Of a stretch of DNA of 64,000 nt, positions 8,662 through 17,150 are shown piece by piece. Made by a program: the position numbers and the translations under genes. The first letter of the stretch is position 1, and the number at the start of each line of letters is the position of its first letter. The notes under the pieces are model-generated. The model had not been told where the DNA came from. It searched no databases and was given only the letters and a program-made list of their open reading frames with translations. This DNA is from Xiheicaenibacterium sp046351325 (GTDB lineage Bacteria > Myxococcota_A > Polyangia > Polyangiales > Polyangiaceae): NCBI GenBank assembly GCA_046351325.1, contig JAXLYR010000005.1:1-64000 (forward strand), read 5' to 3'.

Positions 8662-8690
8662 TTGACAATTGGTACGAACCTGAGGATAAG
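8662..8690 (+). promoter_or_regulatory. Probable sigma-70 type promoter
   Basis: A perfect -35 element TTGACA (8662-8667), a 17-bp spacer and a -10 element GATAAG (8685-8690). Transcription would begin near 8697, about 30 bp ahead of the ATG at 8727. It lies in the divergent interval between cobA-hemD and the GYF/GAF-like gene, so it supports the ATG at 8727 over a start at 8631. Confidence 0.5.
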
Positions 8691-8726
8691 CGCCGTCGTC
8701 CTGGCCCGCGGGGGGCTCCAAAAAGC

Positions 8727-10241
8727 ATGGCGGTGAGGCTTAAAGCGGGCGCTTTCGACGTCTCCGGGACTGACCGATGGTTCGTCACGGACGGCTTGAA
8801 CGCCGTCGGTCCCGTCGGTCGCGAGCTCCTCAGCCGCGGCGTCGAAGCGGGGCGCGTCCCGCTCGACAGCTTCGTCAGGCACGACACGTGGAAGGTCTGG
8901 CGGCCTCTTTCGGAGTTCACCGAGCCCTCGAGCAGCTACCCCGGCAACGTCGTGCCGGGCCCGCTCTCGCATGAGTCGCTGACGTCTCTGCCCGCGGTGA
9001 ACGACGAATCCGAGCCTATCGCGACGATCGCCATGGGCCCGTCATCCGAGGTCGACTCGGGTCCTCTCGCGACCACGCGAAACCCGAGCACCGGTGACCC
9101 GGTGCTGCTCGACAAGCTCGCGGCCATCCATGAAGCGCGGCAATCCGCCGAGCTCGAGGCCGCCGTCGAGCCCGCCACGCCGCTCGCGGCTCCCGTCGAA
9201 TCCGCGGTGCGCGGAGCGCATGGGGGGCCCCGCACCGAATCGACTTTGGTGTCTCGCGACTTGTTGGGGGCAAATCGTCCGGACCTCGAGTCCTATTTGG
9301 ATGACGAGGACACGATGCGCCGCCCGATCCCACCCGCGGCGCCGTCGGCTCGGCTGGTCGCGTCGCCTGGCAGCTCGTCGCGCGATGGCCACTTGTTGCC
9401 CCTCCCTCCGCCGCGCTCGACGCCGTCTCCGCCCGTTCGTTCGACGCCTGCTTTATCGGCTCGTGCGAGCACACCGCCGGCCGACGAGCCTTCTCCGCAG
9501 CCGGCCCGCCCGCTTCCTCCGTCTCGCATTCCCCCGCCGCCGCCGCGTCCGATGCTGCGTTCGCAGCCGCCTGTCGCGCCGCCGCACAATCCATTGGTGC
9601 CTTCGGCTCCGCCTCCGCCGCCGAAGCTCCAGACCAATCGCCCTCCGCCTCCACCGCCGCCGCGCGCCGCCGCGATCACACCTCGCTCGCAACCGCCGCT
9701 GATCACGCCTGCGCCGCCTTCCGCCGAGCATCCGCGTGAGGCCGCGCGCGTCGCTCCTCCGCCGGCGCCTGTGCCCGATTCACTCCCTAATGGGTATTTC
9801 GCGCACGCGACCGACATCGCCGACGGCTTGCTTTTGCTCTTGGGCGAGGTCGTCAAGCGAGCCCACGCGACAGGCGCGCTCCTTCATCGAATGGCCGATG
9901 ATGGTGCAACTATCTCTTGCGCGCACGGCCCACGCATGGTCGAGGTCTTGGGTACTCGCATTAGGCTGCTCGATCCGGCGCTCGTGGCTGCGGCGGGCGG
10001 CAGCGTGGTCGTCGCAGAGCCAGGCCCGGGCCCCGCGGGCGACGCGATGCTCAATCGGCTGAGGAAGATCGGTATCGAGGCCGAAGGCGCGGCGATGTTC
10101 CCCATTCGCCCGAACCGCCGGTTGCTCGCGTTCCTCGAGATCGGTCGCGAGACGCGCTTCACCTTCCGCGACCTCGCTGCCGCCGAGCGCGCCGTCGACG
10201 CCTTCGTCGCGCAGGCCGAAGCGAACGGCTGGACAGCGTAG
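8727..10241 (+). CDS. GYF_2 / GAF-like protein with Pro-rich linker
   Basis: 504 aa from the ATG at 8727; an upstream start at 8631 would precede the likely promoter. Residues 10-65 (RWFVTDGLNAVGPVGRELL, then WKVWRPLSEF) match the GYF_2 (DUF4339) domain, a protein-protein interaction fold. Residues 210-360 are a long low-complexity Pro/Arg/Ser region with PPPPP runs. The C-terminal 150 residues (GLLLLLGEVVKRAHATGALL, then FLEIGR and FRDLAAAERAVDAF) look like a degenerate GAF sensor. No membrane segment or signal peptide. It is probably a cytoplasmic scaffold or signalling protein; the partner and ligand are unknown. Confidence 0.75.
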   Translation: MAVRLKAGAFDVSGTDRWFVTDGLNAVGPVGRELLSRGVEAGRVPLDSFVRHDTWKVWRPLSEFTEPSSSYPGNVVPGPLSHESLTSLPAVNDESEPIATIAMGPSSEVDSGPLATTRNPSTGDPVLLDKLAAIHEARQSAELEAAVEPATPLAAPVESAVRGAHGGPRTESTLVSRDLLGANRPDLESYLDDEDTMRRPIPPAAPSARLVASPGSSSRDGHLLPLPPPRSTPSPPVRSTPALSARASTPPADEPSPQPARPLPPSRIPPPPPRPMLRSQPPVAPPHNPLVPSAPPPPPKLQTNRPPPPPPPRAAAITPRSQPPLITPAPPSAEHPREAARVAPPPAPVPDSLPNGYFAHATDIADGLLLLLGEVVKRAHATGALLHRMADDGATISCAHGPRMVEVLGTRIRLLDPALVAAAGGSVVVAEPGPGPAGDAMLNRLRKIGIEAEGAAMFPIRPNRRLLAFLEIGRETRFTFRDLAAAERAVDAFVAQAEANGWTA

Positions 10242-10299
10242 CGGTTCGTCGCTCGCGAGCCGGCGTGGCGGCGCCGCGGCCGAAGCTGTAAGACACGGC

Positions 10300-11286
10300 A
10301 TGTTCCCGAACATCCGGCCTCGCCGTCTGCGCCGCAGCGCCGCGATTCGCTCGCTCGTGCGCGAGACTCAGCTCGCACCGTCCGACTTCATCCTCCCGCT
10401 GTTCTTCAATCAGGTCCTCGACGCGCCGCGCCCCGTCGGCACCATGCCCGGCGTCGATCAACTACCGGTCTCGGCCGCGGCCGACGTCGCGCGACTCGCC
10501 GAGAAGCTCGGTCTCGGCGGGGTCATCCTATTTGGTTTGCCGGCCGCCAAAGACCCCTATGGCGAGGCCGCTTGCGACCCTGACGGGCCGGTGCCGCGCG
10601 CCGTCGCCGCGATGAAAGAGGCCGCGCCCAACCTGCTCGTCGTCACCGACACGTGCGTCGACGAGTACACCGATCACGGGCATTGCGGCGTATTGGTCAA
10701 AGACAGCCGCGGTGAGATGGTCGTCGACAACGACCGCACGCTGGAGATCCTCGCGCGGTCGGCGCTCGCTCAGGCGCGCGCCGGCGCCGATATCGTCGCG
10801 CCGAGCGACATGATGGACGGCCGCGTCGGCGCGATCCGCAAGGCCCTCGACAACGAGGGTTTCTCCGATGTCGCGATTCTGTCTTATGCCGTCAAATATG
10901 CCTCTTCGTTTTATGGGCCATTCCGCGACGCCGCGGACTGCGCGCCCAAATTCGGGGATAGGGCGGGCTACCAAATGGACCCCGGCAACGCACGCGAGGC
11001 TCTGCGCGAGCTCGCCCTCGACGAGGCCGAGGGCGCCGACTTGGTGATGGTGAAGCCAGCATTGCCCTACCTCGACATCGTCGCGAAGGTGCGCGCGGCC
11101 ACGACGCTCCCGCTCGGGGCGTACAACGTGAGCGGTGAGTACGCGATGATCAAGGCAGCCGCCAAAGCCGGAATGCTCGACGAGAAGCGCGCGACGCTCG
11201 AGGCTCTGCTCAGCATCAAGCGCGCTGGCGCCGACTTCATCCTCACGTATCACGCCGTCGAGGCGGCGCGCTGGCTCGGCGCATGA
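10300..11286 (+). CDS. hemB: Delta-aminolevulinic acid dehydratase (porphobilinogen synthase)
   Basis: 328 aa, the normal length for HemB, which condenses two 5-aminolevulinate molecules to porphobilinogen. The two active-site lysines are present: near 199 (SYAVKYASSFYGPF) and near 251 (MVKPALPYLD). The metal-binding stretch reads DTCVDEYTDHGHCG, so one of the three usual zinc cysteines is an Asp. This hybrid is intermediate between the Zn-type and Asp-type sites. The cytoplasmic enzyme belongs with the CobA-HemD fusion in tetrapyrrole synthesis. Its stop overlaps the next start (ATGA). Confidence 0.95.
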   Translation: MFPNIRPRRLRRSAAIRSLVRETQLAPSDFILPLFFNQVLDAPRPVGTMPGVDQLPVSAAADVARLAEKLGLGGVILFGLPAAKDPYGEAACDPDGPVPRAVAAMKEAAPNLLVVTDTCVDEYTDHGHCGVLVKDSRGEMVVDNDRTLEILARSALAQARAGADIVAPSDMMDGRVGAIRKALDNEGFSDVAILSYAVKYASSFYGPFRDAADCAPKFGDRAGYQMDPGNAREALRELALDEAEGADLVMVKPALPYLDIVAKVRAATTLPLGAYNVSGEYAMIKAAAKAGMLDEKRATLEALLSIKRAGADFILTYHAVEAARWLGA

Positions 11287-11699
11287 CGACCCTGTCGCGT
11301 CGCACCGCCGCGTCTGCGCTCGCGGCGCTCGCGGTCACGCCGTTCGTCGGCTCGGCGTGCGACGTCTTGACGGGCGGCTGCGGCGACGAGCTACGCGACG
11401 AGCCCCCTGCGAACTACTCCGCCGGCACCGCAGACGGCGGGCTCTATCAATCGACGTCGTGGGAGCCCGAGGATTGGCTCGAGTTCCCACCGGGCCTCGC
11501 GATTCGATTCCAGCACAAGCTCGGGACGACGCCGCGCTCGTGGCAAGCCTACGTGGCCACCGCGCGCGAGGGTGACGGCGCGACGTTGGTGCTCGCCGCG
11601 GGCAACGAGGTCGAGCTCGAGGACATCGACGAAGAAGCCGTCACCGTCCGCAATGCGACGTGCGTCGACTTCTTCATCGTGCTCGTCGCGCATCTCTGA
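11283..11699 (+). CDS. Small exported hypothetical protein
   Basis: 138 aa, start overlapping the hemB stop by 4 bases, so translationally coupled to it. The N-terminus has paired arginines (LSRRTAASALAALAV) and a cysteine after the hydrophobic stretch (VGSAC), suggesting a Tat or lipoprotein signal. The mature part (WEPEDWLEFPPGLAIRFQHK, then NATCVDFFIVLVAHL) belongs to no family I know. There is no evidence of a role in heme synthesis beyond position. Confidence 0.6.
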   Translation: MTTLSRRTAASALAALAVTPFVGSACDVLTGGCGDELRDEPPANYSAGTADGGLYQSTSWEPEDWLEFPPGLAIRFQHKLGTTPRSWQAYVATAREGDGATLVLAAGNEVELEDIDEEAVTVRNATCVDFFIVLVAHL

Positions 11700-11707
11700 C
11701 AATTCTG

Positions 11708-13582
11708 TCATCCGCGCAGATCGGACGACGGCGTCGAGGCCGCGAGCTCCTCTCGAGCGAACTGCAGCGCGTGGAGCTTCGCGTAGACGCCGTCACCCGC
11801 GATGAGCTCGTCGTGAGTGCCGGACTCCACGACGCGCCCCTTGTGGAAGACGATGATGCGATCGGCCGCGCGGATCGTCGACAGGCGGTGCGCGATGACG
11901 AGCGCCGTGCGACCGCGCATGACACCCTCGACGGCGTGCTGCAGCCGCGACTCGGTCTCGCTGTCGACGTTCGCCGTCGCCTCGTCGAGGACGAGGATGT
12001 CGGGGTCTTTGTAGAGCGCTCGCGCGAACGCGATGAGCTGGCGCTCGCCCGCGGAGAAGTTCGAACCGCGCTCGCGGACCTTCGCGTCGAGACCGCCCTC
12101 GCGGCGCTCGAAGAGATCGAGCGCGTCGATGCGTTCGAGCGCGCTCCGTACGCGCGCCATGTCCGGCGTCGTCGCGCCCGCGGCGATGTTCTCCGCGACC
12201 GTGCCCGGGAAGAGGAAGACGTCCTGCGGAACGACGGCGAAGTGGCTGCGAAGGTCCGCGCGATCCCAGTCGCGGACGTCGCGCCCGAAGACGCGCACCA
12301 CGCCGGTCGAGACCTCGTAGAGGCGCAGGAACAACGAGGCGACCGTGGATTTGCCCGCGCCGGTCGCGCCGACCAACGCGACGCGCTCACCGCGCGTGAT
12401 CTGCACCGAGACGTCGCGCAGCGCGATCGAGTTCGGCTTGTAGCCGAAGGTCACGTGGTCGAGCTCGAGCGCGGTGGTGACTGTGTCGATGGCCTGCCGG
12501 TCGAGCGGCGGCGCGGTGTTCTCCCGCTTGGGGGCGTCCTCGTCTTTGTTGTCGAAGAGCTCGAAGACGCGCTCGGCGCCCGTCATCGCGGACTGGACCA
12601 GCGTGTAGCGCGCCGACAGATCGCGGATCGGGACGAAGAACATCTCGATGTACACGACGAACGCGAAGAGCGTCCCGAAGGTGACGCGATCGCTCGCCTG
12701 GTGAACGCCCGCGGCCCACAGCACCGACGCGATGCACAGGCTCGAGATGAGCTCGATCGTCGCGTCCATCGTCGCGTCCCACACGATGGATTGGTTGTTC
12801 GCGCGTCGGTAGGCGTCGTTGATGTCGTCGAACTCGCGCGCGCTCTCGGCCTCGCGGACGAACGCCTGTACGACTGACATCCCTGTAACTTGCTCGTTGA
12901 GGTACGCGTTCATGCGCGCCGTCTTCGCGCGGATCTCGCGAAAGGCCTCGCGGATGCGCTTGCGCGTGTAGTTCACGCCGAGGAGCACCGGCGGCAGCGC
13001 GGCGAACGCGATGAGCGACATCTGGTAGTCGAGCGAGAGGAGCACGACCACGATCACCACGAGGCGGAGGAGGTCGCCGATCGCGTTGAGCGCGCCCGAG
13101 GCGAACATCTCGCCGATCGCGTCGACGTCGTTCGTCACGCGCGTGACGAGGCGCCCGACTGGCGTGCGATCGAAATAAGAGAGGCTGCGCGTGTGCAGGA
13201 ACTTGAACACGGCGCGGCGCAGGTCCGACATGCTCCGCGCGCCGGCGAGCTGCATCAAATACATCTGGGGGAAGGAGATCGCCTGCTCCGCGACGATCAT
13301 CCCCACGAGCAAGAGCCCCATGCGCGTGAACGCAGGCGAGCCCGAGCCGATCGCGTCGAGGCCGGCGCGCATCACGAGCGGGCGCACGAGCGCGAGCGCC
13401 GAGCCTGCGAGCAGCAGCGCGATGGAGCCGAAGAGCAGCTTCTTGTGAGGGCGCACGTACGGCCAGAGCCGCAGCAGCGTCTTCACGTCGTAGGTCGAGA
13501 GCTGGCCCTCCTCGTGGAAGCGAGCGAGCGCGGCGTCGGCGCGCGTCTTGGGCGCGGGGCTCTTCGCGGCGGCGTCGTTCAC
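11708..13582 (-). CDS. ABC transporter ATP-binding/permease, catalytically competent half
   Basis: 624 aa. An N-terminal six-helix exporter domain (residues ~45-330) is followed by a nucleotide-binding domain: Walker A GATGAGKST (~405), signature FSAGERQ (~510) and Walker B LVLDEATANVD (~532) with the catalytic Glu. The signature departs from LSGGQ. It overlaps the companion gene upstream by 4 bases, and the companion has a complementary defect, so the two form a heterodimeric exporter with one degenerate ATP site. The inner-membrane substrate is unknown; lipids or drugs are typical for the family. Confidence 0.92.
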   Translation of the reverse strand: MNDAAAKSPAPKTRADAALARFHEEGQLSTYDVKTLLRLWPYVRPHKKLLFGSIALLLAGSALALVRPLVMRAGLDAIGSGSPAFTRMGLLLVGMIVAEQAISFPQMYLMQLAGARSMSDLRRAVFKFLHTRSLSYFDRTPVGRLVTRVTNDVDAIGEMFASGALNAIGDLLRLVVIVVVLLSLDYQMSLIAFAALPPVLLGVNYTRKRIREAFREIRAKTARMNAYLNEQVTGMSVVQAFVREAESAREFDDINDAYRRANNQSIVWDATMDATIELISSLCIASVLWAAGVHQASDRVTFGTLFAFVVYIEMFFVPIRDLSARYTLVQSAMTGAERVFELFDNKDEDAPKRENTAPPLDRQAIDTVTTALELDHVTFGYKPNSIALRDVSVQITRGERVALVGATGAGKSTVASLFLRLYEVSTGVVRVFGRDVRDWDRADLRSHFAVVPQDVFLFPGTVAENIAAGATTPDMARVRSALERIDALDLFERREGGLDAKVRERGSNFSAGERQLIAFARALYKDPDILVLDEATANVDSETESRLQHAVEGVMRGRTALVIAHRLSTIRAADRIIVFHKGRVVESGTHDELIAGDGVYAKLHALQFAREELAASTPSSDLRG

Positions 13583-15411
13583 GCTGCACCTCCATCGAGC
13601 GCGACCGTCGGCCGCGCGGCCCCGGGACCGGCGGAGGGCGCCTCGACCTCGAGCGCGTCGACCTCGGCCTCGAGCGCCTGCTCGCGCGCGAACGAGGCAT
13701 AGAGCCCGCCCTTCGCGAGGAGCTCGTCGTGGGTGCCTTGCTCGAGGATGCGGCCGTCCTCGAGGACGATGATGTGATCGCAGCGCCGCGCGGCGGCGAC
13801 CCGATGCGTGATCAAGACGACGGTGCGCAGGGCCTTCTGTCGCTCGATGGCCTCGAGGATCGCGGCCTCGGTCTTGGCGTCGACCGCGCTCAACGGATCG
13901 TCGAGCACGAGGACCGGGCTCTCCCGCAGGAGGGACCGGGCGAGCGCGATGCGTTGCCGCTGCCCGCCCGAGAGCTGTACGCCGCGCTCACCGACCACCG
14001 TGTCGAAGCCCTCGGGGAGGGTCTCGATCTCGGCGAGGACCTGAGCCTCGGAGGCGGCGTGGCGGATGCGAGCGTCGGCCGCGGCGGAGTCGACCTCCTC
14101 GAGCGAGAAGCCGACATTCTTTGACACCGTTGTAGAAAAAAGCAGCGCGTCTTGCTGGGCGAACGCGATGCTGCCGCGCACGCGCTCGAGCGACAGATCG
14201 CAGAGATCGTCGCCGTCCAGGAACACCGAGCCGCGCGGCGTGGGCGCGAGGCGAGCGAGCAGCGTCGCCAGCGTGCTCTTGCCGCTGCCCGTCCGTCCCA
14301 CGACGGCGAGCGAGCCGCCCGCCGAGACCTCGAACGAGACGTCGGCGAGGACCGCGCGCTCGCCGTACTTGAAGCCGAGGTTGCGAACCGCGAGCGCCCC
14401 ACGCACGGGAGCCGTGCGCGCGAGCGCGCCGCTCTTGATCTCGGGCTCGGCTTCGAACACCGCCTGGAGTCGGGAGTAACCGGCGCGACCGCGCTGCACG
14501 ATCGACGCGACGAACCCGAGCGCGAGGAGCGGCCACGTGAGCCGCAGCAGTGCGAGCCAGAACGACACGAAATCCCCCGCGCTGATCGCGCCGCGCTCGA
14601 TGAGCGAGCCACCATAGAGGAAGACGACGAGCACGCCGACCGCGGCGATCGTGCCCATCACGGGGCCCATCGAGCCGCGCAGCCGCGCGAGCGCGAGGTT
14701 CTTGTCGAGGTAGACGTCGTTGAGCTTCTCGAAGGCCTCGGCCTCGCTTTTGTCGAGCCCGAACGCGCGCACGACGCGGACGCCGGCGAGGCTCGCGAGC
14801 ACGCGATCGCTCATCTTGCCGATGGCGTCCTGGTTCTCACGCGTGCGGGTGAACATGCGGCCGGAGAAGCTGCGCGTCGTGACCCACAGGAGCGGCAGCG
14901 TGACCATGCTCACTGCCGTGAGTCGAAGCGAGACGCTGATCATGACGACGAGCGCGCTCACGACGCCGAACACGCTCGAGATCACGTTGAGCACGCCGAA
15001 CCCGAGGAGCAGCCGCACCTGCGTCAGATCGTTGGTCGCGCGGCTCATGATCTCGCCAGTGGGCATCGTCCTGAAGAACGAGGGCCCGAGCGCCTGCAGT
15101 CGATCGAGCAGCACGCTGCGCAGCTCGTATTCGACGTTGCGACCCGCGGTGAAGATCGTGACGCGCGAAGAGACGCGCGCCCCTGCTGCGACCACGCTCA
15201 CAGCGAAGATCGCGAGCGCGGCGGAGCGCGCGTCAGCGCCACGAAGATCGTTCGCAGCGTCGACCGCGCGCCGGACGAGGAAGTCGCGCCCAGCCATCAG
15301 CCCCTGCTGGACGAGCAGCAGCACACCCCCGAGCGCGTAGAGCCAAGCCTTGCTGAAGAGCTGCCCTTTCAGCGTGATCGGGACGCTCGATGAGGTCGTA
15401 GTTTCGGCCAT
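13579..15411 (-). CDS. ABC transporter ATP-binding/permease, half with degenerate Walker B
   Basis: 610 aa from the ATG at 15411 (MAETTTSSSVP); a GTG at 15444 is possible. The exporter membrane domain precedes an NBD with Walker A GRTGSGKST (~373), canonical LSGGQRQ signature (~478) and Walker B VLVLDDPLSAVD (~502). The residue after Walker B is Asp, not the catalytic Glu, so its own ATP site is predicted to be slow or non-hydrolytic. Paired with the non-canonical signature of the next gene, this is the classic heterodimeric exporter layout. A kinase gene lies 58 bp upstream on the same strand. Confidence 0.92.
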   Translation of the reverse strand: MAETTTSSSVPITLKGQLFSKAWLYALGGVLLLVQQGLMAGRDFLVRRAVDAANDLRGADARSAALAIFAVSVVAAGARVSSRVTIFTAGRNVEYELRSVLLDRLQALGPSFFRTMPTGEIMSRATNDLTQVRLLLGFGVLNVISSVFGVVSALVVMISVSLRLTAVSMVTLPLLWVTTRSFSGRMFTRTRENQDAIGKMSDRVLASLAGVRVVRAFGLDKSEAEAFEKLNDVYLDKNLALARLRGSMGPVMGTIAAVGVLVVFLYGGSLIERGAISAGDFVSFWLALLRLTWPLLALGFVASIVQRGRAGYSRLQAVFEAEPEIKSGALARTAPVRGALAVRNLGFKYGERAVLADVSFEVSAGGSLAVVGRTGSGKSTLATLLARLAPTPRGSVFLDGDDLCDLSLERVRGSIAFAQQDALLFSTTVSKNVGFSLEEVDSAAADARIRHAASEAQVLAEIETLPEGFDTVVGERGVQLSGGQRQRIALARSLLRESPVLVLDDPLSAVDAKTEAAILEAIERQKALRTVVLITHRVAAARRCDHIIVLEDGRILEQGTHDELLAKGGLYASFAREQALEAEVDALEVEAPSAGPGAARPTVALDGGAA

Positions 15412-15469
15412 GTATTTTGGGGGGCGCGAGGCGCCGGGGCTCACGCCGATCGAGGGTGCAGAGCGCTCT

Positions 15470-17083
15470 TCAGTGTGGAGCGTCCAGCTCGAACGCGAAC
15501 ACTCCGGCCGGTGCGCCCGGCACCGTAACGTCGTTTGCTAGCGCGCCCTCGCCCACGGCGCACTCCAAAATCCGCTGAAAGATGCCGCGCAGCCACGCAC
15601 GCAGGAGAGGCGGCAGCGGATCGAAGCCCTCGATGAGGATCCGCGTGCGCCGCGGACTCAACCCCGTGACGGTCCACGTCCCGAAGTCGAAGAAGCACTT
15701 GATGATCGACACCGATCGACGCACGACATCGGCGAAGGCCGCGGGCCGCGTGAGCGTCGCGACGAAGCCGTGGAGCTCGACGTCGACGTTGCCGCGACCG
15801 AGTTCGAAGAGCGAGCTCGAGTCGAGGGCGAAGATGCGTGATGCCACGTCGACGTAACGCCGAACGAGATCGATGTCGTGCGCGTCGAGGGGGCTCGGGT
15901 GACCGCGGCGGAGCTCCTCGGCGTGGTGATCGGCGAGCAGCGCGACGATGCGCTCGCGCTCGAGATCGCCGAAGCGTCGCTCGATCGCGGCGTCGATCGC
16001 GTGCAGCACGACGCCGCGCGCGGTGCGGCCGGCCACGCGCGGCGACACCGGACCCACGAGGTGACCGCGCGCGACCGCGTCGCGGGTGGGCATCGCGAGC
16101 GCGGGGATGCGGCTCGACACGGGCGGCGGCTGAGTCGATCGGCGCTGTCGCTCGGAGGCGAGATCGAGGACGCGCAGGAGCCTCGCTTGTCGCGGCTCTT
16201 CCTCGGGGTCGAGCGCGAGCAGCACGCGCAGGACCTCACCGGCGCTCGCGGGTCGATCGTCGGGGGACTTCGACAGGAGCTTGCGCACGATGCCGCGCAG
16301 CTCGCCCGACACGACGACACCCAGCGACTCGAACGAGGGGGGGTTCGCGTGCACGATCCGGAACGCAGTCGCGACGGCCGTGCTCGCCGTGAACGGGCGC
16401 TTGCCGGTGAGGAGCTCGAAGATCACGATGCCGAGCGAGAAGAGATCGCTCCGCTTGTCGAGCGGGCCGTCCCCCGTGGCCTGCTCCGGCGAGAGGTAGT
16501 CGGGCGTGCCGAACACCACGCCGGTGCGAGTCTGCGGAGCGTTGTGCCCCGTCCCCATGCTCGCCTCGGCGCCGAGCTTCGCGATGCCGAAGTCGAGCAG
16601 GTGGACACTGCCGCGCACGCCGTGAGGACCGGACTCACGACAGATGAAGACGTTCTCGGGCTTGAGATCGCGATGCACCACGCCGGCTGCGTGCGCCGCG
16701 TCCAGCGCGCCGAGCACCGGGATGATCGTCGCGATCGTGGTCGGCTCGTCGAAGCGACCGAGGCTGTTCAAGAGCACGCCGGCGGAGCTCCCGTCGAGGA
16801 ACTCCATCGCGATGAAAGGGCCCTGCTCGCTCGCGTCGGCGTCGAGCACGCGCACGATGTTCGGGTGTTGGATGGTCGAGACGACGCGGGCCTCTTGGAA
16901 CAGGCGCGCCGTGACGTCGGGGCTGGAGCTGAGCTCGCGGTGCAGGATCTTGAGCGCGACGGTCTCGCCCGTGCGCAGGTCGACCGCGCGGAAGACGTGG
17001 CCCATACCGCCGCCGCCGATGCGCGCGACCAAGCGGTAGCGGTTGTGCACGATGCTCCCGGCTTGCAGGTCATTCACGGGCAT
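15470..17083 (-). CDS. Ser/Thr protein kinase with an unusual C-terminal domain
   Basis: 537 aa from the ATG at 17083 (MPVNDLQAGSIVHNRYRL), the usual opening of myxobacterial kinases; the longer open frame up to 17332 overlaps the divergent gene. The kinase domain is complete: GGGGMG loop (~25), VALKIL lysine, HRDLKPEN (~141), DFG (~165) and GTPDYLSPEQA. No transmembrane helix follows. Residues ~355-537 form a conserved-looking alpha/beta domain (RGVVLHAIDAAIERRFGD, LLRAWLRGIFQRILE) that may belong to the myxobacteria-specific TIGR02265/V4R-like group, tentatively. It is the first gene of an apparent unit with the ABC exporter. Confidence 0.85.
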   Translation of the reverse strand: MPVNDLQAGSIVHNRYRLVARIGGGGMGHVFRAVDLRTGETVALKILHRELSSSPDVTARLFQEARVVSTIQHPNIVRVLDADASEQGPFIAMEFLDGSSAGVLLNSLGRFDEPTTIATIIPVLGALDAAHAAGVVHRDLKPENVFICRESGPHGVRGSVHLLDFGIAKLGAEASMGTGHNAPQTRTGVVFGTPDYLSPEQATGDGPLDKRSDLFSLGIVIFELLTGKRPFTASTAVATAFRIVHANPPSFESLGVVVSGELRGIVRKLLSKSPDDRPASAGEVLRVLLALDPEEEPRQARLLRVLDLASERQRRSTQPPPVSSRIPALAMPTRDAVARGHLVGPVSPRVAGRTARGVVLHAIDAAIERRFGDLERERIVALLADHHAEELRRGHPSPLDAHDIDLVRRYVDVASRIFALDSSSLFELGRGNVDVELHGFVATLTRPAAFADVVRRSVSIIKCFFDFGTWTVTGLSPRRTRILIEGFDPLPPLLRAWLRGIFQRILECAVGEGALANDVTVPGAPAGVFAFELDAPH

Positions 17084-17150
17084 CGGGCGGAGCCGATGGT
17101 ACAACGACGACGAACGCGTCGACAGAGGGCGTCCGTTGTATGGTGTCGCG

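Noticed and set aside
14120..14150. TTGACA -35-like sequence
   Set aside because: It lies inside the ABC transporter NBD and has no -10 partner at the proper spacing.
17100..17140. TACAACG ... CGTTGTA inverted repeat between the kinase and aldo/keto reductase genes
   Set aside because: Arms are only 7 bp with a 27-bp loop in a very short divergent interval; too weak to call an operator.
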